10,361 nt of DNA. Source: an uncultured Clostridia bacterium (GTDB lineage: Bacteria > Bacillota > Clostridia > Oscillospirales > Oscillospiraceae). The DNA lies in contig CAMHER010000060.1 in the NCBI GenBank assembly GCA_946184215.1, positions 1 to 10,361 of the forward strand. Reading direction: 5' to 3'. A model generated the notes under the pieces. That model was not told the DNA's origin, ran no database searches, and was given only the letters and a program-made list of their open reading frames with translations. Positions 1 to 6,071 of the stretch are shown in pieces. Each line of letters begins with the position of its first letter. Positions within the stretch are counted from its first letter, which is position 1. Made by a program: the position numbers and the translations under genes.

Positions 1-503
1 GCGACAACGAGACCGAGCAGTCCATCATCTGCCTGAAGGAGAACGAGGGCAAGTTTACCAAGCCCGAGGACTTCGTCGGCGCCAAGATCGGCTACCAGGG
101 CGCTTCTCTCCAGCAGGTCCTGGTCGAGGAGACCTTCGGCGAGATGGACGTTGACATCAGCAACATCTACGTCGATCTCGGCACGGCTGTTGAGGCACTC
201 AAGGCCAAGCAGATCGACTTCCTGGCCGTCGCGCACGGCAACGGCGAGTCTATCATCGCCAGCGCGAACGACTCGATCGCCTTCACAGGCTTTGATTTCG
301 AAGTGGACGACATGTATAAAAACAACGTCTGCCTGATCCAGAAGGGCAACACCGAGCTGCTTGAAAAGGTCAACGCCGCTCTGGCCAAGGCGCTTGAAAA
401 TGACTACTACTCCGGCTGGTACGACGCCTGCAAGGTCTACGCCGGCGTCTCGACGCTCGACGAGCTGGGCTTTGACGACGAGGGCAACAAGATCACCGAA
501 TAA
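1..503 (+). CDS. Amino-acid ABC transporter substrate-binding protein (C-terminal part, cut by window edge)
   Basis: This is the C-terminal 166 residues of an extracellular solute-binding protein of family 3 (SBP_bac_3), which captures a polar amino acid or similar small ligand and delivers it to the membrane permease. The reading frame is open from base 3 and ends in TAA at 501-503; the true start, signal peptide and N-terminal lobe lie left of the window. Typical family features are visible: a segment reading DFVGAKIGYQGASLQ, then the hinge-side pattern LGTAVEALKAKQIDFLAV, then the late helix around LLEKVNAALAKALEND. The 36-bp gap to the permease contains a GGGAG ribosome binding site and no terminator, so the three transporter genes should form one operon. 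The exact ligand cannot be read from this fragment. The family call is confident and the substrate is unknown. Confidence 0.88.
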   Translation, partial: DNETEQSIICLKENEGKFTKPEDFVGAKIGYQGASLQQVLVEETFGEMDVDISNIYVDLGTAVEALKAKQIDFLAVAHGNGESIIASANDSIAFTGFDFEVDDMYKNNVCLIQKGNTELLEKVNAALAKALENDYYSGWYDACKVYAGVSTLDELGFDDEGNKITE

Positions 504-539
504 GCCCGACAGCCATATCACACAAGGGAGCTTGCGTCC

Positions 540-1217
540 ATGACATTTCTTACGAACATCGCCAATATCCTGGCGAAATACTGGCAGGTCTTTCTGGTCC
601 AGGGCATCGGCTATACGCTGCTGCTGTCCGTCATCGCGGTGGCCGGCGGCGCGTTCTTCGGCTCGCTGCTGGCGCTGGCCAAGCGCTCGAAACTGAAGAT
701 CCTCAAGGCGATCGTCGCGATCATTGTCGAAGTCGTCAGGGGGACGCCTGTGCTGCTGCAGCTCTACATCGGCGTGTTCGTATTCCCGATGATCATCCCG
801 AAGCTCTCGTCCATGCCGTACATCTATTCCGTGTCGATCGTGCTGATCATCAACTCCAGCGCCTACGTCTCCGAGATCATCCGCTCCGGCATCGAGGCCG
901 TGGATGTCGGCCAGATGGAGGCGGCGCGCTCCCTGGGGCTTACCCACAGCACGGCTATGATCTCCATCATCTTGCCCCAGGCGGTGAAAAACATCCTCCC
1001 CGCGCTCGGCAACGAGTTCATCATGGTCGTCAAGGAGACCTCGCTGGCCTCGACCTTCTTCGTCGGCGAGCTGATGACGGCGTATCTCAAAGTCAAGGGC
1101 TATACCTATCTGACGATGGAGTGTCTCGCGATCGTCGGCGTGCTGTACTTCACGCTGACCTATATCCTCTCGAAGATCCTCAAAGCATTTGAAAGGCGGA
1201 TGAAGGCGCATGCTTGA
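540..1217 (+). CDS. Amino-acid ABC transporter permease (HisM/GlnP family)
   Basis: A 225-residue inner-membrane permease that forms the translocation channel for the upstream binding protein. I see about five hydrophobic segments (roughly residues 17-47, 57-87, 94-115, 150-172 and 190-212). The family's RGTP motif is at 67-70, and the cytoplasmic EAA coupling loop starts at EAARSLGL (residues 127-134) and runs on to ILPQA at 144-148; this loop docks on the ATPase. Length is normal for the family. The ATG at 540 is preceded by AAGGGAG at a spacing of about 8 nt. The stop codon overlaps the ATPase gene by 8 bp, which points to translational coupling. The family assignment is secure; substrate specificity (glutamine, cystine, histidine and so on) is not determinable here. 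Confidence 0.93.
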   Translation: MTFLTNIANILAKYWQVFLVQGIGYTLLLSVIAVAGGAFFGSLLALAKRSKLKILKAIVAIIVEVVRGTPVLLQLYIGVFVFPMIIPKLSSMPYIYSVSIVLIINSSAYVSEIIRSGIEAVDVGQMEAARSLGLTHSTAMISIILPQAVKNILPALGNEFIMVVKETSLASTFFVGELMTAYLKVKGYTYLTMECLAIVGVLYFTLTYILSKILKAFERRMKAHA

Positions 1218-2172
1218 TATCAAAAATATCTACAAGAACTTTGGCGACCTTCATGTGCTCAAGGGCGTTTCCACCCATGTGGAAAAGGGCGAGGTCATCG
1301 TGATCATCGGCGTGTCCGGCTCCGGCAAGTCTACGCTGCTGCGCTGCATGAACCTGCTCGAGGAGCCCACCTTCGGCGAGGTGTGGATGGAGGACAGGCT
1401 GATGACGCCGCCCGACCCCTATCTGCACTTTGACGTGATCCGCGCCTCCAAAACCTATCAAAAGCTGGTCGAAAGCGGCCTTGACGACGCGGAAGCTATC
1501 AAGAAAATCAAGGACGAGGACCTGCTGAAGGAAAAGCACCCCAGGACAGAGGGCCCCGAATACGCGGCGCTGCTGAAAAAGATCTATGATGAAAACGGGA
1601 TCGACATCAATCTCGGCCGCCAGAAGATGGGCATGGTCTTCCAGAACTTCAACCTCTTCAACAACAAGACGGTGCTGGAGAATATCACGCTCGCCCCGGT
1701 CAAGATCGGCAAGCAGCGCCTCAAGGACGCGAAGAAGCGCGGCGAGGCGAGCGGGAAAACCCCGGACGATATCGTGCGGGAGGCCAATGAAAAGGCCATG
1801 AAGCTCCTCACCCGCATCGGACTGCAGGACAAGGCGAACGTTTACCCGTCCACGCTCTCCGGCGGGCAGAAGCAGCGTGTCGCGATCGTGCGCGCGCTGG
1901 CCATGGAGCCTGACGTCATGCTCTTTGACGAGCCGACCTCCGCGCTGGACCCGGAGATGGTCGGCGAGGTGCTCGACCTGATCCGCGACCTGGTCAAGGA
2001 CGGCATGACCTCCGTCATCGTCACGCATGAGATGGGCTTTGCCAAGGAAGTGGCCGACCGCGTGATCTTCATGCACGACGGCGTGATCGCCGAGGAGGGC
2101 ACGCCCGACGAGGTGTTCAACCATCCGAAAAACCCGCGCTGCAAAGAATTTTTGAGTAAAGTTCTGTATTGA
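1210..2172 (+). CDS. Amino-acid ABC transporter ATP-binding protein with large insertion (GlnQ-like)
   Basis: A 320-residue ABC ATPase that powers the transporter. All core motifs are intact: Walker A GVSGSGKST (34-42), Q-loop glutamine 145 in VFQNFNLF, signature LSGGQ (216-220), Walker B VMLFDE (236-241), D-loop SALD (244-247) and H-loop His273. GlnQ-type proteins are usually about 240 residues. This one is longer because roughly 65 charged, helix-prone residues (about 66-130) lie between Walker A and the Q-loop, with a shorter extra stretch at about 168-190 before the helical domain. The core motifs resume in register after each insert, so this is not a frameshift. It overlaps the permease gene by 8 bp. 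A hairpin (2194-2223) follows directly. The family call is certain; the role of the insert is unknown. Confidence 0.95.
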   Translation: MLDIKNIYKNFGDLHVLKGVSTHVEKGEVIVIIGVSGSGKSTLLRCMNLLEEPTFGEVWMEDRLMTPPDPYLHFDVIRASKTYQKLVESGLDDAEAIKKIKDEDLLKEKHPRTEGPEYAALLKKIYDENGIDINLGRQKMGMVFQNFNLFNNKTVLENITLAPVKIGKQRLKDAKKRGEASGKTPDDIVREANEKAMKLLTRIGLQDKANVYPSTLSGGQKQRVAIVRALAMEPDVMLFDEPTSALDPEMVGEVLDLIRDLVKDGMTSVIVTHEMGFAKEVADRVIFMHDGVIAEEGTPDEVFNHPKNPRCKEFLSKVLY

Positions 2173-2193
2173 GAAAATGAAAAAGAGGCGAGG

Positions 2194-2223
2194 GCGGGAA
2201 CTATTTCGATAGTTTCCGCTTTT
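2194..2223 (+). terminator. Hairpin terminator or attenuator after the ABC operon
   Basis: An 11-bp stem (2194-2204 with 2209-2219, one G-T wobble) with a TTCG tetraloop is followed by TTTT and preceded by an A-rich run. It looks like a weak intrinsic terminator with a short T-tract. The ribosome binding site of the next gene starts only about 10 bp later, so no independent promoter fits after it. It may instead act as an intra-operon attenuator or an mRNA stabiliser. Confidence 0.7.
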
Positions 2224-2245
2224 GCTTACCTTAAGAGGTGTCCTT

Positions 2246-3685
2246 ATGAACGAGAAGAAAAAGGCCGCGCTCGCTTTTATCGACGAGACGGCGGCGGTAT
2301 ATCAGACGATCGCGGATCAGATCTGGGAGAACCCGGAGCTGTCCTTAATGGAATTCAAGTCCGCCGCGCTCTACTGTGAGGAGCTGGAAAAGCTGGGCTT
2401 CACGGTGACGAAGGGGCTCTGCGGGATCGAAACGGCCTTTTGCGGCAGCTATGGCCACGGCGCGCCGGTGATCGGCATCCTGGGCGAATTCGACGCGCTC
2501 TCTTCCCTGAGCCAGGCGGCGGGGGAGACGGAGCCGTCACCGCTTATCCCGGGCGGAGCGGGGCACGGCTGCGGCCACAATCTGCTCGGCGCCGGGTCGC
2601 TTGCCGCGGCGGCGGCCGTCAAGCACTATCTGGAGACGAGCGGAAGGAGCGGCACCGTGATCTTCTACGGCTGCCCCGGCGAGGAGGGCGGCAGCGGCAA
2701 GGCCTATATGGCGCGCGAGGGGCTGTGGAAGCAGCTTGACGCCGCGCTGAGCTGGCACCCCGGCGACGTCAACCAGGTCGAGACCGGGACGAACAATTCC
2801 TGCATCCAAGTGCTCTACAACTTCTCCGGCGTGGCGGCGCACGCGGCGGGCGATCCACACAACGGCCGCAGCGCGCTTGACGCGGTGGAGCTGATGAACA
2901 TCGGCGTCCAGTTCCTGCGCGAGCATATGACCGACGACTGCCGCATCCACTATGCGATCACCGACGCGGGCGGCGTCTCGCCCAACGTCGTGCAGGCCAA
3001 GGCCTCCGTCCTGTACATGGTGCGCGCCAACAAGGTGGCGGATTCCGTCGCGCTGCAAAAGCGCGTGGACGACATCGCGAGGGGCGCCGCGCTGATGACA
3101 GGGACGAGCTTCAAGCGCGTGTTCATCGACGGCACGGCCGAGCTGCTGCCGAACTTTACGCTGGAGGACGTGCTCTACCGCAACATGGCCGAGATCGGCG
3201 TGCCCACATACAGCAAAGAGGAAAAAGCCTTCGCCGCGGAACTGAAAAAGAGTTTCCCGCCCGAGAAAGGCCTTCCCGGCGTCGGGGCGCGCGCCGACAC
3301 GGCGATCGCGGCCAAGGTAAGGGAGTGGAGCGAAAACGGCACCAGGCCGGTCAACGATTTCCTCGCGCCGCTCTACCACGGCACGCTCTTCACGCCGGGC
3401 AGCACCGACGTGGGGGACGTGAGCTGGCTCACGCCCACGGCGCAGATCAACACGGCCACCTGGCCCTCCGGCATCCCGGGCCACAGCTGGCAGGTCGTGG
3501 CCTGCGGCAAGAGCAGCATGGCGCACAAGGCAATGCTCTATGCCGCCAAGTCGCTCGCCGGTGCGGCAATCGACCTTCTTGAGGACGCAGCGCTCCTCGG
3601 TAAAGCCAAAGCGGAGTTTGCCGAAAAGGCCGCTTCCGGCTATGTTTGCCCGATCGAGGACGGCGCCGTCCCGATTGCGCTGTAA
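2246..3685 (+). CDS. AbgB-like M20 family amidohydrolase (p-aminobenzoyl-glutamate hydrolase subunit B homologue)
   Basis: A 479-residue metallopeptidase-fold amidohydrolase of the M20/AbgB group, expected to cleave an amide bond between an aryl or acyl group and an amino acid such as glutamate in the cytoplasm. Metal-site motifs are GEFDAL (Asp83), GHGCGHNLLG (His107, His111), PGEEGG (Glu146-Glu147), His171, and the late STDVGDVSW (386-394) and AHK (426-428). The lid/dimerisation domain spans about 190-300. Length and motif wording agree closely with E. coli AbgB as I recall it. I chose ATG 2246 because AAGAGGTG lies just upstream; the in-frame TTG at 2222 falls inside the hairpin. No AbgA partner is present here. 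The gene follows an amino-acid ABC transporter, which may supply its substrate. The fold is sure; the natural substrate is inferred. Confidence 0.9.
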   Translation: MNEKKKAALAFIDETAAVYQTIADQIWENPELSLMEFKSAALYCEELEKLGFTVTKGLCGIETAFCGSYGHGAPVIGILGEFDALSSLSQAAGETEPSPLIPGGAGHGCGHNLLGAGSLAAAAAVKHYLETSGRSGTVIFYGCPGEEGGSGKAYMAREGLWKQLDAALSWHPGDVNQVETGTNNSCIQVLYNFSGVAAHAAGDPHNGRSALDAVELMNIGVQFLREHMTDDCRIHYAITDAGGVSPNVVQAKASVLYMVRANKVADSVALQKRVDDIARGAALMTGTSFKRVFIDGTAELLPNFTLEDVLYRNMAEIGVPTYSKEEKAFAAELKKSFPPEKGLPGVGARADTAIAAKVREWSENGTRPVNDFLAPLYHGTLFTPGSTDVGDVSWLTPTAQINTATWPSGIPGHSWQVVACGKSSMAHKAMLYAAKSLAGAAIDLLEDAALLGKAKAEFAEKAASGYVCPIEDGAVPIAL

Positions 3686-3720
3686 GTTTACCGCATAATG
3701 CCCTATCTTTTGCAAAAAAT

Positions 3721-3757
3721 AACCGCAGGATGACCGCCTGCGGTTGTTTCATTTTTT
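3721..3757 (+). terminator. Intrinsic terminator after the amidohydrolase gene
   Basis: A perfect 9-bp stem, AACCGCAGG (3721-3729) with CCTGCGGTT (3737-3745), closes a 7-nt loop and is followed by a T-rich tail ending in six T's (3752-3757). It ends transcription before the CIRCE operator and isolates the hsp20 unit. Confidence 0.88.
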
Positions 3758-3761
3758 GATT

Positions 3762-3788
3762 TTAGCACTCAAATCAAGAGAGTGCTAA
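3762..3788 (+). promoter_or_regulatory. CIRCE operator (HrcA binding site)
   Basis: The sequence is exactly TTAGCACTC, nine spacer bases, then GAGTGCTAA, matching the canonical CIRCE inverted repeat in both arms. HrcA binds CIRCE and represses chaperone genes until heat stress depletes active HrcA. The only gene downstream is hsp20 at 3912. The right arm overlaps the -35 region of the best promoter candidate, a position suited to repression. Confidence 0.96.
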
Positions 3789-3811
3789 TGTTAACAGTTT
3801 GTTCATATAAT
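3783..3811 (+). promoter_or_regulatory. Probable hsp20 promoter overlapping CIRCE
   Basis: A perfect -10 TATAAT lies at 3806-3811. The hexamer 17 bp upstream (3783-3788, TGCTAA) is a poor -35 and is the right arm of CIRCE. A second candidate, TTGTTC (3821-3826) with TATATA (3844-3849) at 17-bp spacing, would start the transcript close to the 5'-UTR hairpin but would lie beyond the usual reach of the operator. The choice between the two is inference. Confidence 0.55.
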
Positions 3812-3859
3812 AAAGGATATTTGTTCAAAAATGTTTGGTATTTTATATACACAAAGAAA

Positions 3860-3882
3860 CGAGAGGCATGAAAAGCCTCTCG
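3860..3882 (+). promoter_or_regulatory. 5'-UTR stem-loop of hsp20 mRNA
   Basis: CGAGAGGC (3860-3867) pairs perfectly with GCCTCTCG (3875-3882) around a 7-nt loop, about 16 nt before the AGGAGG ribosome binding site (3898-3903). It does not cover the ribosome binding site and has no T-tract, so it is not a terminator. A stabilising 5' hairpin is plausible; a thermosensor role is not supported by the pairing. Confidence 0.55.
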
Positions 3883-3911
3883 AGAATGAAAAACAATAGG
3901 AGGTATTCATC

Positions 3912-4355
3912 ATGTTTGAAATCATTCCGTTTGATCGTCATATTCGTCATCTTGCCGCTATGGATCCGTTCCGTGAGTTCGACGAGCTCGAACGCAGCTT
4001 CTTCGGCAGCAACAGCAGCATGGTTTCCGCCTTCCGCACCGACGTGATCGACACCGGCGACGCCTACAAGCTGGAGGCTGAGCTTCCCGGCTTTGACAAG
4101 GAAGACATCCAGCTCAACGTCGAGAACGACTGCCTGACCGTCACGGCCGAGCACAAGAGCGAGAAGAAGGAAGAGGACGAGAAGAAGAACTTTATCAAGC
4201 GCGAGCGCTTCTACGGCTCCTACACCCGCAGCTTCGACGTGTCCGGCATCAATGTCGACGGCATCGAGGCCACCTATGAAAACGGCGTTCTGACGCTGAA
4301 CCTGCCGAAGAAGGCCGCCGAGATCCCCGCCAGCCGCAAGCTGGAGATCAAGTAA
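3912..4355 (+). CDS. Small heat-shock protein, Hsp20/alpha-crystallin family
   Basis: A 147-residue ATP-independent holdase chaperone that binds unfolding proteins in the cytoplasm and passes them to DnaK/ClpB-type refolding. A short N-terminal arm (1-40) precedes the alpha-crystallin domain (about 41-135), with the hallmark ELPGF at 57-61 and the A-x-x-x-N-G-V-L-T-L signature at 120-129. The C-terminal tail ends LEIK, a version of the I/L-x-I/V motif (Leu144, Ile146) that docks between dimers in oligomers. Length is typical. The ATG at 3912 has AGGAGG eight bases upstream. A perfect CIRCE and a promoter precede the gene, so HrcA repression and heat induction are expected. It is monocistronic, ending at the hairpin at 4402-4435. 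Confidence 0.96.
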   Translation: MFEIIPFDRHIRHLAAMDPFREFDELERSFFGSNSSMVSAFRTDVIDTGDAYKLEAELPGFDKEDIQLNVENDCLTVTAEHKSEKKEEDEKKNFIKRERFYGSYTRSFDVSGINVDGIEATYENGVLTLNLPKKAAEIPASRKLEIK

Positions 4356-4401
4356 GAAATCATCCTGTAATCCCTCTTTTCAACATCCCCCCCATATACA
4401 A

Positions 4402-4435
4402 AAGCCGCCCGGCGGGAATTCCCGCCGGGCGGCTT
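4402..4435. terminator. Bidirectional terminator between convergent units
   Basis: A perfect 15-bp stem (4402-4416 with 4421-4435) has an AATT loop. It lies between hsp20 (+) and the PAP2 gene (-), whose stop is at 4442. The + strand side continues CTTCTTGCTTT; the - strand side continues with CTTTTGTATATG. Both tails are only moderately T-rich, but the stem is very GC-rich. Confidence 0.88.
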
Positions 4436-4441
4436 CTTGCT

Positions 4442-5131
4442 TTATGCTCTTTTCCTTGCGCTGAGTCTCGGCTTCCAGTAATCGTCCCAATAGACGAACA
4501 GCTCGGCCACCAGGCTGACCGGCAGCGCGGCGAACACGTCGACCATCGAGTGCTGCTTGACGAACGCCGTGGCGAGACAGATCATCACGACCACGAACAC
4601 CAGCAGGACTTTCCACACCGGCTTGAGGTTGCGGTCCTTCAGCCCCACGGACAGAATGCCCATCGAGTACGCCACGTGCAGCGACGGGCAAACGCCCGTC
4701 GAGGTGTCGAAGGAGTAGATAAAGGCCATCAGCCGCGTGAGGAAGTTGTCGCGCACGAACACCTCCGGCCGCAGATCCTGGCGCGAGGGGTAGAGGATGT
4801 AGATCGTCATCGCGATGAGCTGGGTGATGAAGATAAAGAGCGAGAGCTTGGAAAAGCTCTTGGGATCATACAGCAGCGTATAGAGCAGCGAACCGAAAAC
4901 CAGCGCGTACCAGAAGACGTAAAAGACGGCGAAGTATTCGCAGAAGGGGATCATGTCGTCGAGCGCGCAGTGCATCGGATGGCAGATCTCCGGCGGGATC
5001 AGATTCTCGGTCAGAAAGTAGAAACTGAAATAAAAGAGCCAGCCGAAAATTGCCAGCTTCATATGGGAAAACTGGGGCGTATTGAGCTTTGAAAAACGGA
5101 ATTCACGGTAATCAACTACCGGCTTCTTCAT
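4442..5131 (-). CDS. PAP2 superfamily membrane protein (PAP2_3 / Aur1-like)
   Basis: A 229-residue polytopic membrane protein with about six hydrophobic segments (near 27-45, 66-86, 95-115, 150-165, 172-190 and 195-215). The three PAP2 catalytic blocks are recognisable: YPSRQDLRP (114-122), CPSLHVA (148-154, His152) and KQHSMVDVFAA (192-202, His194 nucleophile position and Asp198). The PSLH form, rather than PSGH, is typical of the PAP2_3 subgroup, which includes inositol-phosphorylceramide synthases, so the protein may be a lipid phosphatase or a head-group phosphotransferase acting at the outer face of the membrane. The start at 5131 overlaps the end of the acyltransferase gene by 20 bp, implying coupled translation. 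The exact lipid substrate cannot be deduced. Confidence 0.87.
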   Translation of the reverse strand: MKKPVVDYREFRFSKLNTPQFSHMKLAIFGWLFYFSFYFLTENLIPPEICHPMHCALDDMIPFCEYFAVFYVFWYALVFGSLLYTLLYDPKSFSKLSLFIFITQLIAMTIYILYPSRQDLRPEVFVRDNFLTRLMAFIYSFDTSTGVCPSLHVAYSMGILSVGLKDRNLKPVWKVLLVFVVVMICLATAFVKQHSMVDVFAALPVSLVAELFVYWDDYWKPRLSARKRA

Positions 5132-5891
5132 CGGTATATACCTCTATGGGAATGTTTTTGGGGTAAAGGCGTTTGGGTATGTTGCGGTACGGGATCACGG
5201 TGTGCTCCGGCAGTGAGGCGGCCATCTCCGTGATCGCGTCCTTCATGGCCTTGCAGATGCGCTCGCGCTCGGACTCGATCGGGGCGTCGGGGTCAAAGCG
5301 GATGGGCTTGCCGATCACCGTCTTGTGCAGCTTCGGCGCGTTGTAAACAGGGACGAACAAAAGCGCCTTCTTGGTTTTTCTGTAGTAGAAACGGGCCAGA
5401 TCGACGAATTTGTCCTGAAAATCATACAGGATGTTGTTATAGCGCTTGTTCCACTCCGGAAAAATGATCATGCTGCGCCCCTCCTGCAGCAGCTCGATCG
5501 AGCGGCGGAAGGTCGTGATCAGACGCGTGTCGTGATAGACCGGCACGGTGGAGGCGTTGTTGAAGATCAGCACGGCCAGCGGCGTGATGATCCAGGACAG
5601 CAGCCGGAAAAAGGGGTGGAAGATCTTCGGCTTGAACGACCAGAAGTCGGTGAAGGCGTACTCCGCCACCTCGCCCCAGTGCATCATCTGCCCCGCGCAC
5701 CAGATGCTGTTTTTCCCCGGGAAATAGAGCTCGGAGATGATCGGACCGTTCATCTGGGTGTGGTTGCCCACAAACACACAGGGCTCGTCGGGAATGTTTT
5801 CCGTTCCCTCAAAACACGGCTTGCGGTAGAAAAGCCGGATCATGGCACAGATGAAGAGATACAGAATATTCTTTTGTTTCTTTTCTTTCAT
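5112..5891 (-). CDS. PlsC-like lysophospholipid acyltransferase, divergent active site
   Basis: A 259-residue protein of the 1-acyl-glycerol-3-phosphate acyltransferase (PlsC/LPLAT) fold, which transfers an acyl chain to a lysophospholipid at the inner membrane face. The motif blocks are in order: VGNHTQMNGP (41-50), TVPVYHDTR (115-123), IIFPEWNKR (142-150) and FVPVYNAPK (179-187). His44 is present, but the fourth residue after the gap is Gly49 instead of the Asp of HX4D, and EGTR is replaced by EWNK. It may therefore be an unusual acyltransferase, a transferase using another acceptor, or a non-catalytic member. ATG 5891 is chosen (AAAGGAAG lies 11 nt upstream). Longer in-frame non-ATG starts reach 5936, but that is about where transcription should begin. 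It is the first gene of a two-gene operon with PAP2. Confidence 0.82.
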   Translation of the reverse strand: MKEKKQKNILYLFICAMIRLFYRKPCFEGTENIPDEPCVFVGNHTQMNGPIISELYFPGKNSIWCAGQMMHWGEVAEYAFTDFWSFKPKIFHPFFRLLSWIITPLAVLIFNNASTVPVYHDTRLITTFRRSIELLQEGRSMIIFPEWNKRYNNILYDFQDKFVDLARFYYRKTKKALLFVPVYNAPKLHKTVIGKPIRFDPDAPIESERERICKAMKDAITEMAASLPEHTVIPYRNIPKRLYPKNIPIEVYTDEEAGS

Positions 5892-5942
5892 GTTACCAAC
5901 CGCTTCCTTTACACACAGGCCAAGACCTCCGAACAACGAAAC

Positions 5943-5971
5943 AATATACCAGTTTTCACCTGCAAATTCAA
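5943..5971 (-). promoter_or_regulatory. Sigma-A-type promoter for the acyltransferase/PAP2 operon
   Basis: Read on the - strand, TTGAAT (5966-5971) is followed 17 bp later by TATATT (5943-5948). The predicted transcript start near 5936 leaves a leader of about 45 nt before ATG 5891, including a GGAGG at about 5918-5922 whose only in-frame partner is a CTG. No hairpin operator is obvious. Confidence 0.72.
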
Positions 5972-6018
5972 CCGATAAAACGTGGCCGGGTGTCCAAATT
6001 TACAGCTTGTACACAAAT

Positions 6019-6050
6019 AAACAGCCGAGGGAGTTTTCCCTCGGCTGTTT
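6019..6050 (-). terminator. Terminator of the FAH-family gene
   Basis: A perfect 14-bp stem (6019-6032 with 6037-6050) has a 4-nt loop. On the - strand it is followed by TTATTTGTGT, a T-rich tail; on the + strand the next bases are GAAAGC, which do not suit termination. It sits 21 bp past the FAH stop and before the acyltransferase promoter. Confidence 0.82.
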
Positions 6051-6071
6051 GAAAGCAAGATAAAACGACAG

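Noticed and set aside
1180..2124. A 314-codon open frame on the - strand opposite the ABC ATPase gene
   Set aside because: It is the antisense shadow of a gene whose Walker, signature and H-loop motifs are all intact on the + strand.
2537..3715. A 392-codon open frame on the - strand opposite the amidohydrolase gene
   Set aside because: It is Arg/His/Gly/Val-rich, as expected from the complement of high-GC codons, and starts inside the terminator region with no supporting signals.
3860..3903. A ROSE- or fourU-type RNA thermometer in the hsp20 leader
   Set aside because: The hairpin leaves the AGGAGG site unpaired and no UUUU or U-rich stretch is positioned to cover it.
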